Shown here: in pieces, positions 61,541-64,000 of the stretch
Layout: each line of letters begins with the position of its first letter
Position numbering within the stretch: position 1 is the stretch's first letter
Assembly: GCA_003508835.1 (NCBI GenBank)
Contig: PUFA01000210.1
Span: forward strand, 1,616,501 to 1,680,500
Reading direction: 5' to 3'
Source: Eonycteris spelaea
Lineage: Eukaryota; Chordata; Mammalia; Chiroptera; Pteropodidae
Length of the DNA: 64,000 nt
Notes under the pieces: generated by a model
The model's database searches: none
What the model saw: only the letters and a program-made list of their open reading frames with translations
Told to the model about the DNA's origin: nothing
Made by a program: the position numbers and the translations under genes

Positions 61541-62094
61541 GCAGAGCACATCTACCCTCTCTGGCATCAGGGGCCTGCTTGGTACAGACACTCCCTTACC
61601 TCCCAGCCTGGTTCCTGACCGGTGCTCCAGTTATGATGCTCGGGAGAAGTACCCTGCAGCTCAACCCCTTGCATCCCGCTGCCTTGCCGAACATTGCCAG
61701 TATCCTCACCCCGCCAAGCTGGGGCTGGTTCTGTCCTGGTGCCCTCTGCTGCTGGCTGAGGTCCTGTTTCAGTTACCCTCTGAGAAGCTATGTCTGCTAT
61801 GTCTTATCCTCACGGGTAGGGGCTTCCCCTGAATACCAGCCAGGGCTCAACCACAGCAGAGATATCCCTAGGGTACCCATATTAAGACAAATACAAATAT
61901 GAATATTGATATGAATACTAATACTGGTTTATATTGGTTGAGTATTTTATTGAATCTTAAATGTGAATTCAGGAACCCGACTCTTGAGATCTGTGTTCTT
62001 AACCATTATATACCCTGCCTCTTCCTCATATGGCATTTGACCTAAACCACACTGTTATTCTTTTTTTTTTCCTTCTGTTAATATCCCTTTTTAA

Positions 62095-62260
62095 AACCAA
62101 TTTCTAGAACTGAATGCAAAATTCCAGATGTGGTCTGACCAAGCGAAGTCCAGGGGGATGTCACCTCCCTATGCTTTGCACATCGTTTTGCAATTAATGC
62201 AGCTGAAGATGGCACTCATTTTTTTGGCCCTCGGGTCTAGGATGGGCAACTATTAGGTGT
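62095..62260 (-). repeat. L3/CR1 LINE 3' region, reverse
   Basis: 'agaactgaatgcaaaattcc', 'agatgtggtctgaccaagcg', 'ttgcaattaatgcagctgaa' and 'tttttttggccctcgg' match the reverse complement of L3/CR1. Confidence 0.75.
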
Positions 62261-62269
62261 TTCAGCCAG

Positions 62270-62720
62270 TCGCCAGGCCTTAAGCCCCCAGGTCTTCCAG
62301 AAACGAGCCACAGTGGGTAAGCCTCTTCTTCTTGTCTTTTCGTGCGGCCCAAGGCTGAGGCCCCGGTTTTCCTCCCTCCTTGCTGCCTGTGTCTCTGATG
62401 GCTGCGCTTAGCTCTGCTGCGGCACCCAGTGAACTCTCCAGATGAAAGGGAACATGGTCCCCGGCAAGTGGTGGGGCGAATGCAGGCGAAATGGCCTGCG
62501 AAGGTCACTGCCACTGCTGGGGGAGCGATCTGTCCCCATTTCAGCCTCACTGGGAAAGTGATGAAGGGTGGAGTTAGGGCCTGAGCTGTGCCTGCGGGGG
62601 CGGCTCTCGGCTCGCCAGGTTCCAGGAGCCTGGGGACACAGACGGCGGCCTCTGTCCTGCTGGGAGCGGGAGGCTGTGAGTCGCGCCCAGGGTGATGAGG
62701 CTTCTGACCTGGCCACTGCA
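62270..62720. other. CpG-enriched unique patch with long minus open frame
   Basis: About 21 CpGs by hand count in roughly 420 bp, against a CpG-poor background, with high G+C. A 247-codon minus-strand frame (62194-62937), the strand of KIRREL3, stays open across it, but its start side is ordinary intron and its end runs into an L3 repeat. No known domain is visible. It may be an eroded CpG island, an alternative promoter, or an old GC-rich fragment. I do not call it coding. Confidence 0.35.
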
Positions 62721-63234
62721 GATTTCTGATCGTTCCTGCGCATGTGTAGGTGGGAGTGGAGGATGAGTGAGATGGCGATGAAGTGAGGGTGGAAACATCC
62801 CTAGAAAACTTCAAAGGGAGCAAACCCGTTCCTGTTGCCCTCTCATCTTTCCAGCTTTCATCTTCACCTGGCCCCTGGCCCCGCCTTGGTATGGGGGAGC
62901 CCAGGCTCCTCAGGACCCCTCCCCGCTGGGCACCCACCTAGGTCCTCCTTCCTTCTTCTCTCCGCTCCTGCTCTCACCACAGTTTGTTTGTCCAGTGCGT
63001 CTCGTTTCACCCCACTCCCTTGAGGACTTGTCTTATTAGAAAGTGATCTAAAGCACTAACGTAGTTAAAGGTTATAGCCTATCAGCTGGCTTGGCGCTCG
63101 TAGGCAGCCATAACCCAAGGGCATCGATACTTTAACAAGGGAATGTGTTAACCTGAAGGCCTAAACCCTGTGGCAACAGTCCGAGTCCTGGCAGGGCTGT
63201 AGCTGGGCAGGGAAAGCTCTAACTGTTTATACCA

Positions 63235-63390
63235 TCTGGGCATCGCGTCTCATGTAACCGGCACTTCACCACGTTCATGGTACTCTCACTGCTCTTTATG
63301 ATAACGCTTGAAGTTGACGGGGAGATTTTCCTTATGCTGAGGAAATGGAAACTCAGTGAGGTCCTGTGTCCAGCCCAAAGTCGCCACTTC
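63235..63390 (-). repeat. MIR SINE fragment, reverse
   Basis: 'gctgaggaaatggaaactcagtgagg' is a diverged reverse MIR core. Confidence 0.5.
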
Positions 63391-63719
63391 GTGGAGCCCA
63401 AGCAGCCCCATGCCCCAGTCCATCCCCTCAGGGCACTGACAGATTCTGGGGGTCTGCAATGCTAGGGTTGGGGGCTCCTGGCCATTGGACTCTCCAGAGA
63501 CAAGTCCCTGAGAGAGCTAAGGGCTTGTTCACAGCCCTGGGTTGGCCATGGAATAAAATTCCAGAACCTTCTGTTGGGGGAGGTTGTTTCCTTGAGATTC
63601 TTGTCCAGTAGGGAAGAACACCCCATGATGGAAAGACCCTGGAGAAGAAAACATGACACCTCACATAAGCCCCGCTGCTTGGAGAGCAGTGTGCCAAGGA
63701 TGGGAAGTAACCCTTGCTT

Positions 63720-63870
63720 TGGGTCAGAGCCAGAAGAGTCAGGGTAGTGGGCCTGGAAGGTTTATCTGGGAGGCCTTGGAGAGGAAGTAAGTTTGGAACC
63801 GGTCCCAGGTTGGGCTGTGTGTGCTCAGGGAAGTGAATGCTGGATGTGGCCACAGGATGAACAATGTCTG
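63720..63870 (-). repeat. Possible L2 LINE fragment, reverse
   Basis: 'gggaggccttggagaggaagtaagtttgga' and 'tgctcagggaagtgaatgct' resemble reverse L2. Confidence 0.45.
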
Positions 63871-64000
63871 GAGCTGGAGAATATCAGCTCAGTGGGCCTG
63901 GCATGGATTTGCATGAGGGGCCTAGGAGCAGCTGAGGCTGGGAGGGCTTCCGGGGAGGAGGCACGTGGCCCAGCCACGTTAGGAGGCTGGCATGGAGGGC

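Larger units (their letters stand above)
35594..64000 (-). other. KIRREL3: KIRREL3 intron 1, 3' part
   Basis: At least 28.4 kb of the first intron, which in known KIRREL3 genes is several hundred kb long; the signal-peptide exon is not in the window. Content is ancient repeats plus unique sequence. Stretches without recognised features include 36600-37980, 44710-46225, 47000-48480, 52200-52780, 55050-55520, 56710-57890, 60745-61375 and 62720-63230. The unique sequence contains candidate regulatory blocks listed separately. Confidence 0.85.

Overview
This is nuclear DNA from a placental mammal. It holds a small part of one very large gene, KIRREL3 (NEPH2, a synaptic immunoglobulin-superfamily adhesion protein), transcribed on the minus strand. 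Only three short coding exons, 378 bp in all, lie in the 64 kb; everything else is intron. Read in gene order, from high to low coordinates: the 3' part of the large first intron (35594-64000), exon 2 (35516-35593), intron 2 (7240-35515), exon 3 (7090-7239), intron 3 (2542-7089), exon 4 (2392-2541) and the 5' part of intron 4 (1-2391). Exon numbers assume the usual gene model, with one upstream exon for the signal peptide. All three exons have canonical GT/AG sites and are phase 1-1. Spliced together they encode the N-terminus of the mature protein and the whole first Ig domain, which carries the homophilic and heterophilic adhesion surface.

The introns are dominated by old, mammal-wide repeats in both orientations: many MIR SINEs, L2 3' ends, two L3/CR1 pieces, two MLT1-type LTRs, an MER5A-like element and an MER1-group hAT element with an 8-bp target duplication. 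I found no Alu, B1/B2, carnivore, equid or ruminant tRNA-SINE. The one clearly younger insertion is a 5'-truncated L1 3' end at 15404-15597 with a 10-bp target duplication. Its 3' end resembles L1 tails I remember from bat genomes. Together with the lack of lineage SINEs this suggests a bat, perhaps a fruit bat, but that assignment is tentative; placental mammal is secure.

The repeat-free parts include several AT-rich or CpG-retaining blocks that look like candidate conserved noncoding elements (8925-9065, 22005-22215, 37985-38185, 42640-42960, 56545-56700, 57895-58380). There is a purine-rich, G-quadruplex-prone tract at 9079-9320 and two CpG-enriched patches (29760-30170 and 62270-62720) that could hold antisense or alternative transcript starts. 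I see no RNA genes, CRISPR arrays, complete viral genes, or any second protein-coding gene. The long open frames outside the exons look like chance. I do not see an undescribed biological system here; the most useful points are the exon architecture, the regulatory candidates and the lineage clue.
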